Below, one piece after another: positions 44,322 through 55,495 of a stretch of 64,000 nucleotides of DNA. A program made the translations under genes and the position numbers. The stretch comes from Glaciozyma antarctica PI12 (Eukaryota; Basidiomycota; Microbotryomycetes; Kriegeriales; Camptobasidiaceae): NCBI GenBank assembly GCA_002917775.1, contig KZ627154.1, forward strand, positions 499,474-563,473. Reading direction: 5' to 3'. A model generated the notes under the pieces. That model did no database searches. It was given only the letters and a program-made list of their open reading frames with translations, and was not told the DNA's origin. Position 1 is the first letter of the stretch, and every line of letters starts with the position of its first letter.

Positions 44322-47300
44322 ATGTCGGCATCTCCACGCACTCCCACTAGGCGACTGGTCCCTGGCAGCTCCAGCTCGCGTCCAACCACTCCCTCCGCCG
44401 TCCCCGCTTCTCCAGCTCGTGTGCGCTCCCGCGTCAAGTCCGAGGCCAGCGCAAGTCCTCAAGGTACGCCGAGCACCCCTGCTACCTCCTCCGCACCCGC
44501 CTGACCTCTCGGACGAACAGTGAAAGCTGCTTTGGCTTTGTTGAGGAAGAATCGCCCTCCTCCTTCTCCGGCTCTCGATCCGGACCAGCTCGACCCGTTC
44601 ACCACGCCGGCCAAGGGATCTCGTGCGGCGTCAAAGTTGGGAGAGGATGGGGCGGCGGGGAGTGGAGGGGATGGAGAGGAACTTGGGCTGGCATGGGGGA
44701 TGAAGAGCATCCCAAAGGTCGTCGAAGAAGCGAAGAGGAGCGGTGAGTATGGATCCTCTGAGGTACGGGCGGAACTGGGAGGGAGGTAGGATGGTGGGAC
44801 GCTGTCAGCAGTCGCTGAGCTCTCCACCGAACGTGGGAGCGCTGCTTGTATCAGCACAGGATTGAAACGTTCGGTAGCTGACTCTACTCTACACGCTCTC
44901 AGGCCGACTCAACATCGCATCACGAACTCTCGCCGCCATCCCTCCATCCGCCTACGCCTCTCTCATTTCAATCAGCTCCTCCTACCACCCTTCCGCCAAG
45001 GCTCCTCCAACCTCTCGCGTTACCTCTGTCAACCTCACGATTTCCAGCGCGCTCGAGGACGCAGCTGCTGAGACGACAGCATGGTACGAGCAGATCGACC
45101 TGGTCACTCTCAACGCGGCAAACAACGAGATCGTCGTCTTACAGGACGCGATTGCAGGATTCGACGCACTTGAGGTGCTGGACGTGAGCTACCCTGATGC
45201 TTCAGGCATGAAGACGTGATACTTACTCTCATCGCAGCTCCACAACAACTACCTCGCGTCGGTCCCCATCTCGCTCGCCTTCCTCGATAACCTCACCTCC
45301 CTCAACCTCGCTTCGAACCATCTCACTTCCTTCCCCACTCAAATCCTCGCCCTCTCCTCCATCCTCGACCTAATCCTATTCTCACAATCTCATTCGCACA
45401 CTCTGGCAACCCGATTGGCGCACTCACCTCACCGACACCGTCCGACCCTCCAACACCAGTCCAAGCGCCAGCCCACAAAGCGACGCGAGCCCAGATCGCT
45501 CGAGCGGCGCACTTTGGGGATCCTTCTCCTCTCCGACGAAGCAGTCGAGCGGCTCTGACGCCATCTCGTACCGATCCACCGCACCCTTCCCAGCTCTGAC
45601 GACCCTCCTCCTTTCCGACAACTCTTTCGACGCCGATACCTTCACTGCAGACGGCTTCGAGCTCCCACCCCGCCTTCTCTTCCTCGACCTCTCCAACAAC
45701 GGCCTCAGCGAAGCTAGCCTACCACTCGAAGTCCTCGGCCGCCTCGAGCGGCTCACCACTCTCAACCTCGCAGGCAACGACATTTCCGACGACCTCTTCC
45801 CCTCCTCCTCGTCATCCACCAGCGAGTTACCACTCCTCTTCCCCTCTCTCCGCATCCTCGACCTTTCCCGCAACTCCATCGACTCTCTCGCAACCCTCGA
45901 AACAACCCTCCTCACCCGCATCTCCCGCCCAATCGAATGGATCGGCCTCCCGAAGCCTATCGCGAATCTCGTTCGAGCAGCAGCGACAGCAGCGTCCAGC
46001 AAGCTTCCTACGACGCCGACGACGGCCTCGAAGCGGGAGGGGGTCGAAGTGAACGTGATGGGGAACCTCCTGCGACTGGAGCATGCGAGGAGGCGCTCTG
46101 CGTTCCCTCCGTCTGCCTCGACGCCCGTCCCGGCTTGCGTGCCGCGAAAGACGACAAACGGGAGTGCGCCGGAGACGCCGAGTGCGAAGATGGGCTCGGC
46201 GAACGGGGAGAAGGAGGTGGAGGTGCTGGTGAAGAGGGAGAAGGTGGTGGAGAAGGAGGCTTGGGAGATCGAGGCGGAGTCGGGGTTGTTGACGGAAGGT
46301 GGGAGGAGGAGGGCGAGGGCTGAGGCGGCGAGGAGGGCGAGAGAGGAGGGGGATAGGCGCGAGGAGGTGATGGAGGAGCAGGAGGTCGAGGGTGTCATCG
46401 AGGGCGTGCAGGCTCTTGAGCTGACACCGGTGGAGGAGCCAACACCCACGACCACCGCAACTCCTTCACCTTCGGCGTCTCCCAAATGCAGTCCTTCACC
46501 TTCGCCACTCTCATCATCTCCCTCTTCCGCGAAAGAAGTCGCCGAACCCCCATCGCCATCGCCATCGCCGCTCCCTGCCATCGTTGCCGAAGCAGACCCC
46601 ACCGACCCAGCCGTCGTCGTCGTCTCAGGTGGCTTCAAGGCTTCCAGTCTCATCCTCACCTCCCAGTCTCTCTCCTCCCTTCCCATTCTTACAACCGGCA
46701 GCCCACCCTCCAACCTCACCCAAATTACCACTATCGACCTCTCCCGAAACGCATTCTCCTCTCTCCCTCTCTCCGCCATCGCGAGCTGGAACTGGACGTC
46801 CTCCCTTCGCTCCCTCGACCTCTCCCACAATAATCTATCCACAATCGACCTTTTATCCCACCCGGACGTGCGATTTCCCAATCTCGCGTCTCTCAACCTC
46901 TCCTGGAACCAACTCCCCTCCTCCATCGCCATCGATGAATCCTCCCTTTCCTCCCCACTCCTCTCCCTCCTCGCCACTATCGCTCCTTCGCTTGACGACC
47001 TCGACCTCGCCTACAACCGCCTCACAACCACCGAGGGCATCTCAAACTTCCTCCTCCCCTCGGCGGGCAGAGCGGGCGGTCGGAGGCTCAGCGTGCGAGG
47101 GAACCAGATCGCCGATCTCGAGGAGCTGTGTGAGGTGGCGAAGAGGTTGGAGAATGGAGTGGGAGGGACGAGTTGGAGGTGCGAGGAGCTGGATTTGCAG
47201 GATAACGAGATTGCGAGGGTGAGTTTCTCGCTGCCGAGCTTTGAGCCGGGACTTTTACTGATGATAACGCGCAGCTGCCGACGACGCTGGGATTCTTGCC

Positions 47301-47412
47301 GGTTGAGCTACAGCTACTTGTCGCGGGGAATAGGTTTAGGATTCCGAGGAGGGAGGTCTACATCGATGGAGGGAGCAGAGGGCTTCTGCAGTACTTGCGA
47401 GATCGAGCATAG
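44322..47412 (+). CDS. Leucine-rich-repeat protein, LRRC40-like
   Basis: Long LRR protein. The N-terminus MSASPRTPTRRLVPGSSSS is Ser/Pro-rich. ALALLRKNRPPPSPALDPDQ leads to RLNIASRTLAAIPPSAYASL. LRR units follow: LEVLDLHNNYLASVPISLAF, LTSLNLASNHLTSFPTQIL, LLFLDLSNNGLSEASLPLEV, LTTLNLAGNDISDDLFPSSS, and, after a charged linker of ~170 residues, ITTIDLSRNAFSSLPLSAIA, LRSLDLSHNNLSTIDLLSH and CEELDLQDNEIARLPTTLG. It ends FRIPRREVYIDGGSRGLLQY, the C-terminal signature of LRRC40-type proteins. One LRR near 45.38 kb is one base out of frame at a TT pair (45379-45380); with one T fewer it would read DLILSHNLIRTLW. Function is unknown; likely a cytosolic scaffold. Confidence 0.8.
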
Positions 47413-47517
47413 ACGAGCGTCTCTCGAACTCGAATTGAGATTCTTATCAATCGCATCGCAAAACGGCAAGCTGATTCAGATTTCAAGCGAGTTCTTCGAC
47501 GATGGACTGGTCCGCGG

Positions 47518-49036
47518 TCACTTCTTGAAGAACGAGTTGAGCGACGCCTGCTCCGACGGCTTCTTCTTCACCTCCGCTTTCGCAGCGGGCTTAGCGGCAG
47601 GCTTAGCGGCAGGCTTAGCGGCGGCTTTGGTCGGAGGCTTCGAGGCGGCAACGGGCTTCTTGGCTGTGAGCGGAACGGGATGAGCGGGTCGTGCGACGAA
47701 CGGAGAGAGACGAGGGACGCACGCTCGATAATCTGGACCTCATCGTTGACGTCCATGTCGTCCTGCCAGTCGTCGTCCATCATCATCGCCTGCGCGCAAA
47801 GTCAGCCGTCGCTCTTCGCGCCGAGGAGAGGGAGACAGCGCACCTCGAGCTCCTTCGTCTCCTTGTACGCCATCGCCTTCTTCTCCGCCTCCGTCATCCC
47901 CTTCGCAGCTCCGCTCCCACCAGCCTTCGGTGCCACCTTCCCACTCATGTTTGCGCTCGCTTTGGCCTTCGCAGCAGCAGCAGCAGTCTTCTTCTTCTCC
48001 GCCTTCGCAGCCTCCGCCTCCATCTCGCGCATCGCCTGCTCCTCGTCGTCGTCGTCCTCCTCCCCCGACACCTCATCATCAAAGATACCGTTCGATACCT
48101 TCTTCTTCGGCTTCTCAACGACCTTGTCGACGACCTTCTTCTTCGCAGGCGGTGGCGAAGCCTTCCTCTTCTTTGGCACGACGACCGGTTCAGCAGGCCT
48201 CGCGAACAGCCCCCTCCTCTCCCCCATCGGCCGCTCCTTCGGCTTCTCATTGGGCTTCTCCTTCTCGACGACCTTCGCCTTCCCCAACGCCGCCGGCGCA
48301 CTCGCCTTCCTCGGGACCTCGACAGCCTTGCCCTTCCCCTTCTTATCAACGACCTTCTTTCTCGGTCCGTCGGGGTGGACGATAGTACCGTATCCTTCGG
48401 AGGCGGGCTTCCACTTCGAGGAGGCGGAGGAGGGGATAGAGGAGAGGGCGTAGGCGGTTAGGAGGGAGAGGGAGGGGAGGGGGCAGGGGGAGAGGGAGTA
48501 GATGGCGCGGGTAAAGGTGGTGAAGAGGGCGGATTGGGCTGCGTGGGACCTGATTAGCTGGGGCCACGAACAAACAGGAGAGGACGCACTGTCGAGGTCG
48601 GCGTGCGCGACGAGCAGGGTCGTCCGGCGCGTAGTGACTTCCCCCGTGCTCGCGGACGGCGTAGGGGGCTCGGAATCAACGTCCATCGAGTCCTCTTGCG
48701 TGTGGCCGCTCGAAGGAGCTACGGGATTGAGCGTGCCGGTGAGAGCCCAGGTGGGAGAGACGCCGCGCTCGATGGCTTGAGGGTCCGAGAGGTATGCTTC
48801 GAGGGTGCTGCGAGGAGAGTCCGTGTGAGCTGGTACGCTCGAGGGGACCAAGGGGAAGGACGTACGCCTTGGCTTCTGAGACGGTGAGGCCGAGCTCGCG
48901 GGAGAGGAGGCGGTAAGTGATCTAGTCGCGTCGAGAGCATCAGCACCTGCAACCAGGAGCGCGTGTGAGGACGCACAGTCTCCTTGTCGAGCGCCACTCG
49001 TTTGGTGAGGTGCCTGAAGGCGACTTTGTTGTCCAT
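47518..49036 (-). CDS. POL32: DNA polymerase delta third subunit (POL32/Cdc27/p66)
   Basis: Non-catalytic subunit that links Pol delta to PCNA. The start taken, MDNKVAFRHLTKRVALDKET, leads into ITYRLLSRELGLTVSEAKS and TLEAYLSDP, the N-terminal winged-helix region that binds the B subunit. The middle is Lys/Glu/Ala-rich and disordered, with several KKR/KKK nuclear-type signals. The last exon contains an Ala-Lys-Pro repeat and ends EQASLNSFFKK, a canonical PCNA-binding PIP box (Q-x-x-L-x-x-F-F) at the extreme C-terminus, exactly as in this family. An upstream ATG at 49118 (MAGVNLRE) is not in phase through the visible junction, so 49036 was preferred. Confidence 0.92.
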
Positions 49037-49168
49037 CCTTGCGTAGAGGCAGCCTGAGAGTGGTTGGTCGGAGGGAAAGAGGGCGAAGGTCGACCTCACG
49101 CAGGTTGACTCCCGCCATCACGCTCGACCTCACCTTCTGCGTCCCCCGTTCGCTCTGGCTACTCTAGC
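49037..49168. promoter_or_regulatory. Divergent promoter of POL32 and an APE1-like gene
   Basis: Start codons of a replication gene and a repair-type nuclease gene face away from each other across about 130 bases. No ACGCGT (MCB) element is present in the segment. Confidence 0.5.
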
Positions 49169-50506
49169 ATGAAGCGCAGCGGTCCTGGTGGCTCTTCAGC
49201 GTACTCTGAGCGGCCTTCGAAGCGAGCTCACCCCGACACTCCTGCTCTCCCGGACCCTCTCCCCAACAACCCGCTCTCCTTTGATCAAGGCAAGATACGG
49301 GGGACAACAACTATAGCCTGCTGGAACGTGAACGGCCTCACGAGTGCCAACTCGGCGAAGCACAAGGTGCGGTTCCTCTCTCCCCCGGGGAAGTTGTCGC
49401 TCATCTCTTGCAGTTTGGCTTCCGCCACTACGCCGAAGCAGAAGACGCAGACGTCCTCGTAATCACCGAGGCCTCGCTCCCTGAAAGCGACCTTGTCAAG
49501 TTCAGAGACGACACGAAGATCCAGGACTTGGAATTCCTCAAGCCTCGCTATCCCGTACGCCCTTCCTCGTCTTGCTTTGCGTCCTGCTAACGGCTGCGTG
49601 CAGTTCATTTACTGGGGAAAGGGAAGCGGCAAGACTGTCGTATTCTCCAAGCAAAAGGCCCTGAACGTCACCTTTGGCTTTCCGGAAGGGACTCGCTTCG
49701 ACCGCGAGGATGCGAGGTCTCGTTCGTCGTTTCTCGGTTTTCCGACTCGCACTCACTGACGAAGGCTCCCAGGTGCAATCACGCTGGAATTCAAACACGT
49801 CTTCGTCCTCGCTACGTACGTCAAGAACTCTGGAATCAAGTGCGAGAACATCAGGTGCGCCGATGCTCCGAGCTTCGCTACTTGGTCGCGCTGATCCTCT
49901 CCCCCCTCCAGCATCCGACAAGCCTGGGACTACGATTTCGCACCTCACATCCGCTCTCTCGACGAGCGCAAGCCCGTCATCTGGACCGGTCCGTCCTCTC
50001 TCCCATCCTCATGCCAAATTCCTAAACCTCGTCGCAGGTGACTTCAACGTCGTGCGCGAAAGCGTCTTCGGCTCCCAGCGTTCCCCGGATCTCAAAATCA
50101 GCACTCAGTGCTTCACCCATCATGCCGCCGGCACGCACCCAATCGAACGAGTGGCGCACGAAGCGCTTCTCAACCCTCCCTGGCTCGAACATCCTCGCAG
50201 ACCAGCGAGGAAGTTTGTGGACGTGTGGAGATTAATTCACGGAGAGGAATGCAAGGAGTACACGTGCGTCGTTTCGTTCTTTCTCGGGCGTAACTGATGA
50301 GGAGTGGCAGGCACTGGGGAGCGAAATGGAAGGGGTGGAGGATAGATGGGATGATCGTCTCGCAGCGGTTGCTTTCGAGAGTTAGACAGTGCGAGATTAG
50401 GCACCAGGTGCGGCAGGCGTTTGGTCCGAGCATGAAGGAGGGAGCGCCGGGGGGAGTGAGCGATCACTGGCCGGTATGGATGAGCCTGGAGATGCCAGAG
50501 CTGTGA
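49169..50506 (+). CDS. ExoIII/APE1-type endonuclease, copy A
   Basis: Endonuclease/exonuclease/phosphatase-fold protein closest to AP endonucleases. It starts MKRSGPGGSSAYSERPSKRA, a basic likely nuclear region, then LPNNPLSF. Catalytic motifs in order: TIACWNVNGL (Asn), DVLVITEAS (metal Glu), ALNVTFGF, AITLEFKHVFVLATYVKNSG (Tyr), KPVIWTGDFNVV (Asp and Asn), GWRIDGMIVSQRLL (Asp) and SDHWPVWMSLE (catalytic Asp-His). All key residues are present. Six short introns keep the frame, one with a GTTCGT donor after DARS. The middle contains FVDVWRLIHG, matching the family's FVD-x-F/W-R block. Its standing as the main AP endonuclease or a paralogue is unknown. Confidence 0.88.
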
Positions 50507-50720
50507 GGAAGGAGGGAACTCGCTTGTTGTGCTGTTTGCCGTTTGTAGATATCTAGGAATGCTGTCGTCGTGATCCTTTCGAGCTACGCTGCTTTCAAAT
50601 CTGCTTGCTTCGCAGCTCAAGCTCCAGGAGAACGAGAAGGTCGACGGATTTCCGCGAAGTCCTGCCCCCTCCGCTCTCTCCGCTCTCTCCACCACTTCAC
50701 ACCACTTCCGCAACAACGCA

Positions 50721-52005
50721 ATGGACTACCACCCCTCCAGGTCTCCCTCCTCAGCACCAGACCGGCCTCCTCCTCAGTCCCTCTCGCCCTCCCTCGCCCT
50801 CCCGCCTCCCCTCCCGAATAACCCCCTCTCTTTCCCCCCGCGACCACGTGCGTCCTCCTGCGACCACCACAATTGCCACCTGGAATATCGCGCGTCTTTT
50901 GACCGCCAACACGGGTGGGAACGACGTGCGTGCGAGGGGCTCGGAGCTAGGGCGGAGCTGACGCCGGAGACGCAGTTTGCGCTGAGGAAGTACGTCGAGT
51001 ATGAGGACGCGAATGTGCTGGTTGTTACGGAGGCGTATGCGGAGAAGGCGTTTGAGAAGAAGGGGGAGTGGGATTTCCTCGAGCCACGGTATCCTGTGAG
51101 CTTTGATGCTGCGCTGCACCGTCAATGACTGATGGCCGTCTTGCAGTACCGCTATTGGAAAGGAGATGGGAAGGTGGCAGTCTTCTCCAAGATCGAGCCT
51201 CTCAACGTCGTCTACGGCTTTCCGAACGGGTCTTGCTTCAAGGATCTCGCAGATGCGGAATCTCGTCGGTCCTTCCTTTCCTCGCACGTTGAGCTTCGCT
51301 GACGAGACCTGCAGGCTGCATCACTCTGGAGTTCGAGAAAACCTTCATTCTCGGGACGTACGTCCCAAACTCGGGACAGAAGTGCGCCAACATCGGCCGT
51401 CGCGAAGAGTGGAACTCCGACTTTGCAATCCACATTCGCTCTCTCGACGCCGTCAAGCCCGTTATCTGGACAGGTAAATCTCTCTTCCCTATCTATTCCC
51501 GCTCCAATTGCTGACTTTTCATCGACAGGCGACTTCAATGTCGCTCTCGAAACCACCGCGGAGCACTCGAACGACATCGAGCTTGACACTCTCTGCTTCA
51601 AGCAGCGCGCCGCCGGTACCAACCCATCCGAACGAGCCTCTCACAAATCTCTACTCGCTTTATCATCCCTGGCTTGAGCATCCTCGTCGTCCTGCGACAA
51701 AGTTCGTCGACGTCTGGCGATTGATCCACGGTCCCGACGCTCGGGAATGGACGTGCGTGCCTCTCCTCCTCTTTCAAACCGTGTGCTGATTGCGGAACAG
51801 TCACAAAGGGCGCAGATACTCTAGGAGCAACGGTAGCGGCTGGCGAATCGACGGCATGATCGTTTCGCAGAGGCTCGTTCCTCGCGTGCGAAGGTGCGAG
51901 ATCAGGCACCAGGTTCGGGAGGTCTTTGGACCAGATGCGGGGAGAGACTTGAAGGCGCCTAGTGATTATTGGCCGGTGTGGATGAGCATGGAGGGGTCGT
52001 TGTGA
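50721..52005 (+). pseudogene. ExoIII/APE1-type endonuclease, copy B, decaying tandem duplicate
   Basis: Tandem paralogue of copy A with the same intron positions. It starts MDYHPSRSPSSAPDRPPPQS and shares LPNNPLSF. The block TIATWNIARLLTAN is then one base out of frame, at a C6 run (50834-50839). EYEDANVLVVTEAY, ITLEFEKTFILGTYVPNSGQ and VIWTGDFNVALE are good. A second one-base shift sits at TTT 51659-51661, before HPWLEHPRRPATKFVDVWRL. WRIDGMIVSQRLV is kept, but the catalytic motif reads SDYWPVWMSME: His is replaced by Tyr (codon TAT). Even if the two shifts are sequencing errors the enzyme should be inactive, because this His is needed for phosphodiester cleavage in the family. Confidence 0.75.
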
Positions 52006-52561
52006 ATGAAGCGAGATGGTGGAATGAGGAATGCTTTGCTGGAATTTACGGCTTTTTCGACTCTGGCTTTGCGAGCTTTTCTTTGGTGCACGGCATCCAC
52101 TGCTAGAGTATTCTCCAAGGACTACACTGTTCAGCAACGTCGTCAGCGAAGAAAAATATCGATCCTCTCCGCTCGAGGGCGCAAACACCTCTCTCCGCGT
52201 CGTCTCTTATCCTCCTCCTTCGTTCGTTCCTGCCGACTTGAGCGAAAAGCCGAAACACTTGGCGCCTCCCTCCCACTCCTCAGCCCCCCTTCATCTCTCC
52301 CTCTCCGCCCATCAACTCCCCTCCTCTTTGTCCGACTTGCGCCCTCCCTCCTCCGAACTCCGGGTCGGTCTCAACCTCTCCTCGACCTCTCCCACCCCTC
52401 AGTCCTCCATTACCCTCCTTCCACCTCTGAAGCTCCAGCCCGCCCACCTCAACCACCCCTCCACGCCCTCGCCAAGTCCCACGCGTCAACCAGACCTCGG
52501 CCTCGGACTTTTCTCTTCTCTCCTCCCCCACCTCCCCTCACCTCCGCCTCCGCCTTCTCCA
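52006..52561. other. Intergenic region and 5' leader of AUR1
   Basis: About 555 bases, pyrimidine-rich toward the AUR1 start. An open frame in phase with AUR1 reaches upstream to about 52.03 kb, so a longer N-terminus cannot be fully excluded, but it is low-complexity Ser/Pro. Confidence 0.4.
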
Positions 52562-54061
52562 ATGCCTGCGTTCCGGCTGAGAATACCACAGGCGCTCAAG
52601 ACTAACGCGTTAAGCGCACTGCAAAGGCTCGAGTACAACTATGACCCTCGCGTCGGGCTCAAGCGCCTCAAGCGGTATCAGTGGGAGAAGAAGGAGCTGT
52701 TGAAGTATGGGGGTCTAATATCAGTGAGTTTGACCCTTCCTGGGTCTGTTCTGCGATGGTGGAGGATGTAGAGGCGGAGGGAAGCAGGACCACACGTGCT
52801 GAGGTCGAGCGCGGGTGCTGAGGGAGACGCGCTGGATGGGCGACAACGCTGGAGTGGAGGAGGATGCTGGAGGAGCAGAGCACCCCGCCTACGAAGAGCA
52901 CCAGCTAACGTTGACCTTTGACCCACAGCTCGCCGCCTTCTCCCTCTCGGTGATGGCCCAACCTCTCCTCTTCAAGCTATTCCTCATCGTCGCCTACACC
53001 CTCGCCCTGCTCGTCCCCTTCACCTCCCAATTCTTCCTCCCCGCCACTCCCATCTTCTCCTGGCTCCTCCTCTTCTACTCGTCCCAATTCATCCCCAAAG
53101 CCTACCGCCCACACATCTGGGTCTCCGTCCTCCCGACCCTCGAATCAGTCCTCTACGGCGCCAACATCTCCGACATCCTCACGCGGTACACGAACCCGTT
53201 CCTGGACGTCATGGCCTGGATTCCGTACGGCATCGTCCACTTCGGAGGGCCGTTCGTCGTCGCGGCGTGCCTGTTCATCTTCTCCCCACCTGGAGCAGTC
53301 AAGTTCTGGGGATCCGCGTTCGGGTACCTCAACCTCTTTGGCGTCATGATCCAGATCCTCGTCCCCTGTGCTCCACCATGTCCGTCGTCTCTCCCTCCCT
53401 CCGCACCCGTAGCTGACGCCCGACGAAACGCAGGGTACGAACTTCGCAACGGCCTCGTTCCGGCCAACTACGACATGCGAGGATCTCCAGGAGGACTTGC
53501 ACGTATCGACGCCATCTTCCACTCGAACGGGTACACGAAGACGTTCACGGGAGCGCCGGTGCCGTTTGGAGCGTTCCCGAGCTTGCATGCGGGGTGCTCG
53601 ACGATGGAGGCGCTGTTCCTTAGCCACTTCTTCCCGCAAGGGAGGGTGTTCTACTGGGCGTACGTATTTTGGCTGTATTGGAGTACGATGGTGCGTCTCC
53701 TTCTCCCTCCTTCCCTCCCTCCCTCCCTCCCTCCTTCCCTCGGTCGCTCGCTCGCTCGCTCCCCTCCCTGGCCCCCAACTCACGACCCGCTCGCTAACGA
53801 ACGACTGAGCAGTACCTAACGCACCACTACCTCATCGACCTCGTCGCAGGCGGCTCGCTCGCCGTCATCTGTTTCTACTCGTTCCTCCCCGACGAATTCC
53901 GGCACCTCCGTCCCGCTGCGACGACGAACGACGTGCCGCTCGACGAGGAGATTGGGAGGAAGATGAATGCCGATGGGTATGATGGGTGGGAGGAAGAGGA
54001 GAATGGGGGGTTGATGAGGGATAATTCGGTGGATTTGGAAGGGAGGAGTGGGATGGTGTAG
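52562..54061 (+). CDS. AUR1: Inositol phosphorylceramide synthase catalytic subunit (AUR1)
   Basis: Golgi enzyme that moves phosphoinositol from phosphatidylinositol to ceramide; known target of aureobasidin A. It starts MPAFRLRIPQALKTNALSAL, then RLEYNYDPRVGLKRLKRYQW. Hydrophobic helices follow (LLFKLFLIVAYTLALLVPF, FFLPATPIFSWLLLFYSSQ, GPFVVAACLFIFSPPG). Catalytic PAP2-type motifs are GSPGGLARIDAIFHSNGYTK, then FGAFPSLHAGCSTMEALFLS (His) and YLTHHYLIDLVAGGSLA (His and Asp). The hydrophilic C-terminus ends SVDLEGRSGMV. Introns lie after KYGGLIS, after LVPCAPP and after YWSTM; the last contains a CCCT repeat. Confidence 0.95.
53704..53762 (+). repeat. CCCT/CGCT simple repeats in an AUR1 intron
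   Basis: About eight TCCC units followed by several CGCT units within the last AUR1 intron. Confidence 0.8.
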
Positions 54062-54215
54062 AGGAGTAATTTAGATTAATTGGCAAGGTAGTGAAGCGGC
54101 TGATGGCGCTTGGAGTGGGGTTGAGGAAGTAGGGAGCGCGAGTGAGATTGGCTGCACGGACTCAGGAGAGGAGCATCGTTCGCCTCCTTCGCGCGCACAG
54201 GGGAAATCAACCAGG

Positions 54216-55495
54216 CTACATTCCAGACGGTGGGTGCGACCCTTTCTCGTACTCGGAGCCGTACTCGTCGTACCCTTCGCACTCATTGTACTCGTACCCG
54301 CCTATCGGGCAATTCTCCTGCAAACGAATGAGTGGAGATCGTTGACGGTAGGGAAGAGTCCTCACCGCCGTAAACTCAGTGACAGAAACCTCGATCCCCC
54401 TCTCCTTGCACCACTTCTTAAACCCCCTCCCCTCGTCCACCGCGTCTTCCAACGCGCAACCCCACAGCTCCTTCTCAGTGAGATAAAGCTTGCGAAGCGA
54501 CCGCAACGCCGGCAGCGCGAGCATCTCGTACAGGTCGTCCATATCATCGGCGTCGAGAGTCTCCCAGTACCTCGCGCGGAGGGTTTGGAGCGACCCGGTC
54601 GCGGGGAGGGCGGTGACGATGTCGCGCGCGGGATGCTCGAGGAAGACCTCCCGACCTTCTTCCGAGTCGTAATCTTCGGAATAGAAACCGTCGTCCGATT
54701 CGACCTCCTCCATGTAGCTCTCGTCCGCGTTGATGATGAGCTCGACGAGTCGGTTGCAGCGACGCAGCTGCTCGTAGACGACGGCGTCGAGAGCTTCGAG
54801 CCAGGGGTACTTGAGAGGAGGGAGTTCGAGGAGGAGGAGCTGAGGTGCCGAAGGGGGGGGGGGGGGGGGGAGGGAGAAGGGAAATTTGGTCGACGTGGAA
54901 GTTTCGGTTGAGATTGAGGTGGGTGAGGAGAGGGGAAGGCTTGGCGAGGAGACGGAGGAGGTCGATCTCCGCTTCGACGTCGCAGCGAACCGCGAGGTAG
55001 TGCAGCTTGAACGGGAGTGCCTTTGGAAGGGGTCAAGCGAGCTTGATACGATTGAGGTTGAGAGAGGTGAGTCCTGCCGAAGAGAAGTCAGTTCATACCT
55101 CGGCGAGAGGACCGAGGAGACGAACCAGCGAAAGGACGGATCCCCAGCAACAACGCCGGCACCTTCTTCGCCACGGAGTCCAGCGTAAGCTCCTGCAGCC
55201 CCCTACACGACTTCACGATCTTCACCACCACCCTCGCCTTGACCTCCTTGCACGCCAACGATGAAGTCGCGTACCTTCCCAGCGCCGCACTCTCACTGCA
55301 CTTGTCTCCCGCTTTCTCCGAATCAAGCTTAACGTCCCTCCAGAGCAGTGCCTGAGCCGGAGCCGTCCACTCCTTGGCAACGAGGGAGAATTGACACAGC
55401 TGGCAGTTCTGCTCGACGCCGAATTCGTCTGCGCGGTGGAACCTCGTGCCCTCGAAGATCTTGATGAGGACTTTGTAGGGAAGGGGAGGTGGCAT
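54216..55495 (-). pseudogene. F-box-like/LRR protein, copy 2, apparently broken
   Basis: Paralogue of copy 1. It starts MPPPLPYKVLIKIFEGTRFH, then QLCQFSLVAKEWTAPAQALL and GLQELTLDSVAKKVPALLLG, with the same intron position. Exon 2 begins GLTSLNLNRIKLA and meets a TGA (complement of 55033-55035) where copy 1 has GGG; it then continues in the same frame PLPKALPFKLHYLAVRCDVE. The pyrimidine tract encoding prolines is C18, which is one base off the frame needed for APQLLLLELPPLKYPWLEAL. After that the frame is clean (VVYEQLRRCNRLVELIINAD, MLALPALRSLRKLYLTEKEL) to the end KGSHPPSGM. A 48-nt intron before ENCPIGGYEYNE is in phase. One stop and one length-uncertain homopolymer, so probably a pseudogene. 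Confidence 0.65.
54853..54870 (+). repeat. Poly-G run of 18 inside F-box-like copy 2
   Basis: Eighteen Gs on the plus strand (Cs on the coding strand, encoding prolines). The run is prone to slippage and to miscounting in sequencing; 17 or 20 bases would keep the conserved reading frame. Confidence 0.9.
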
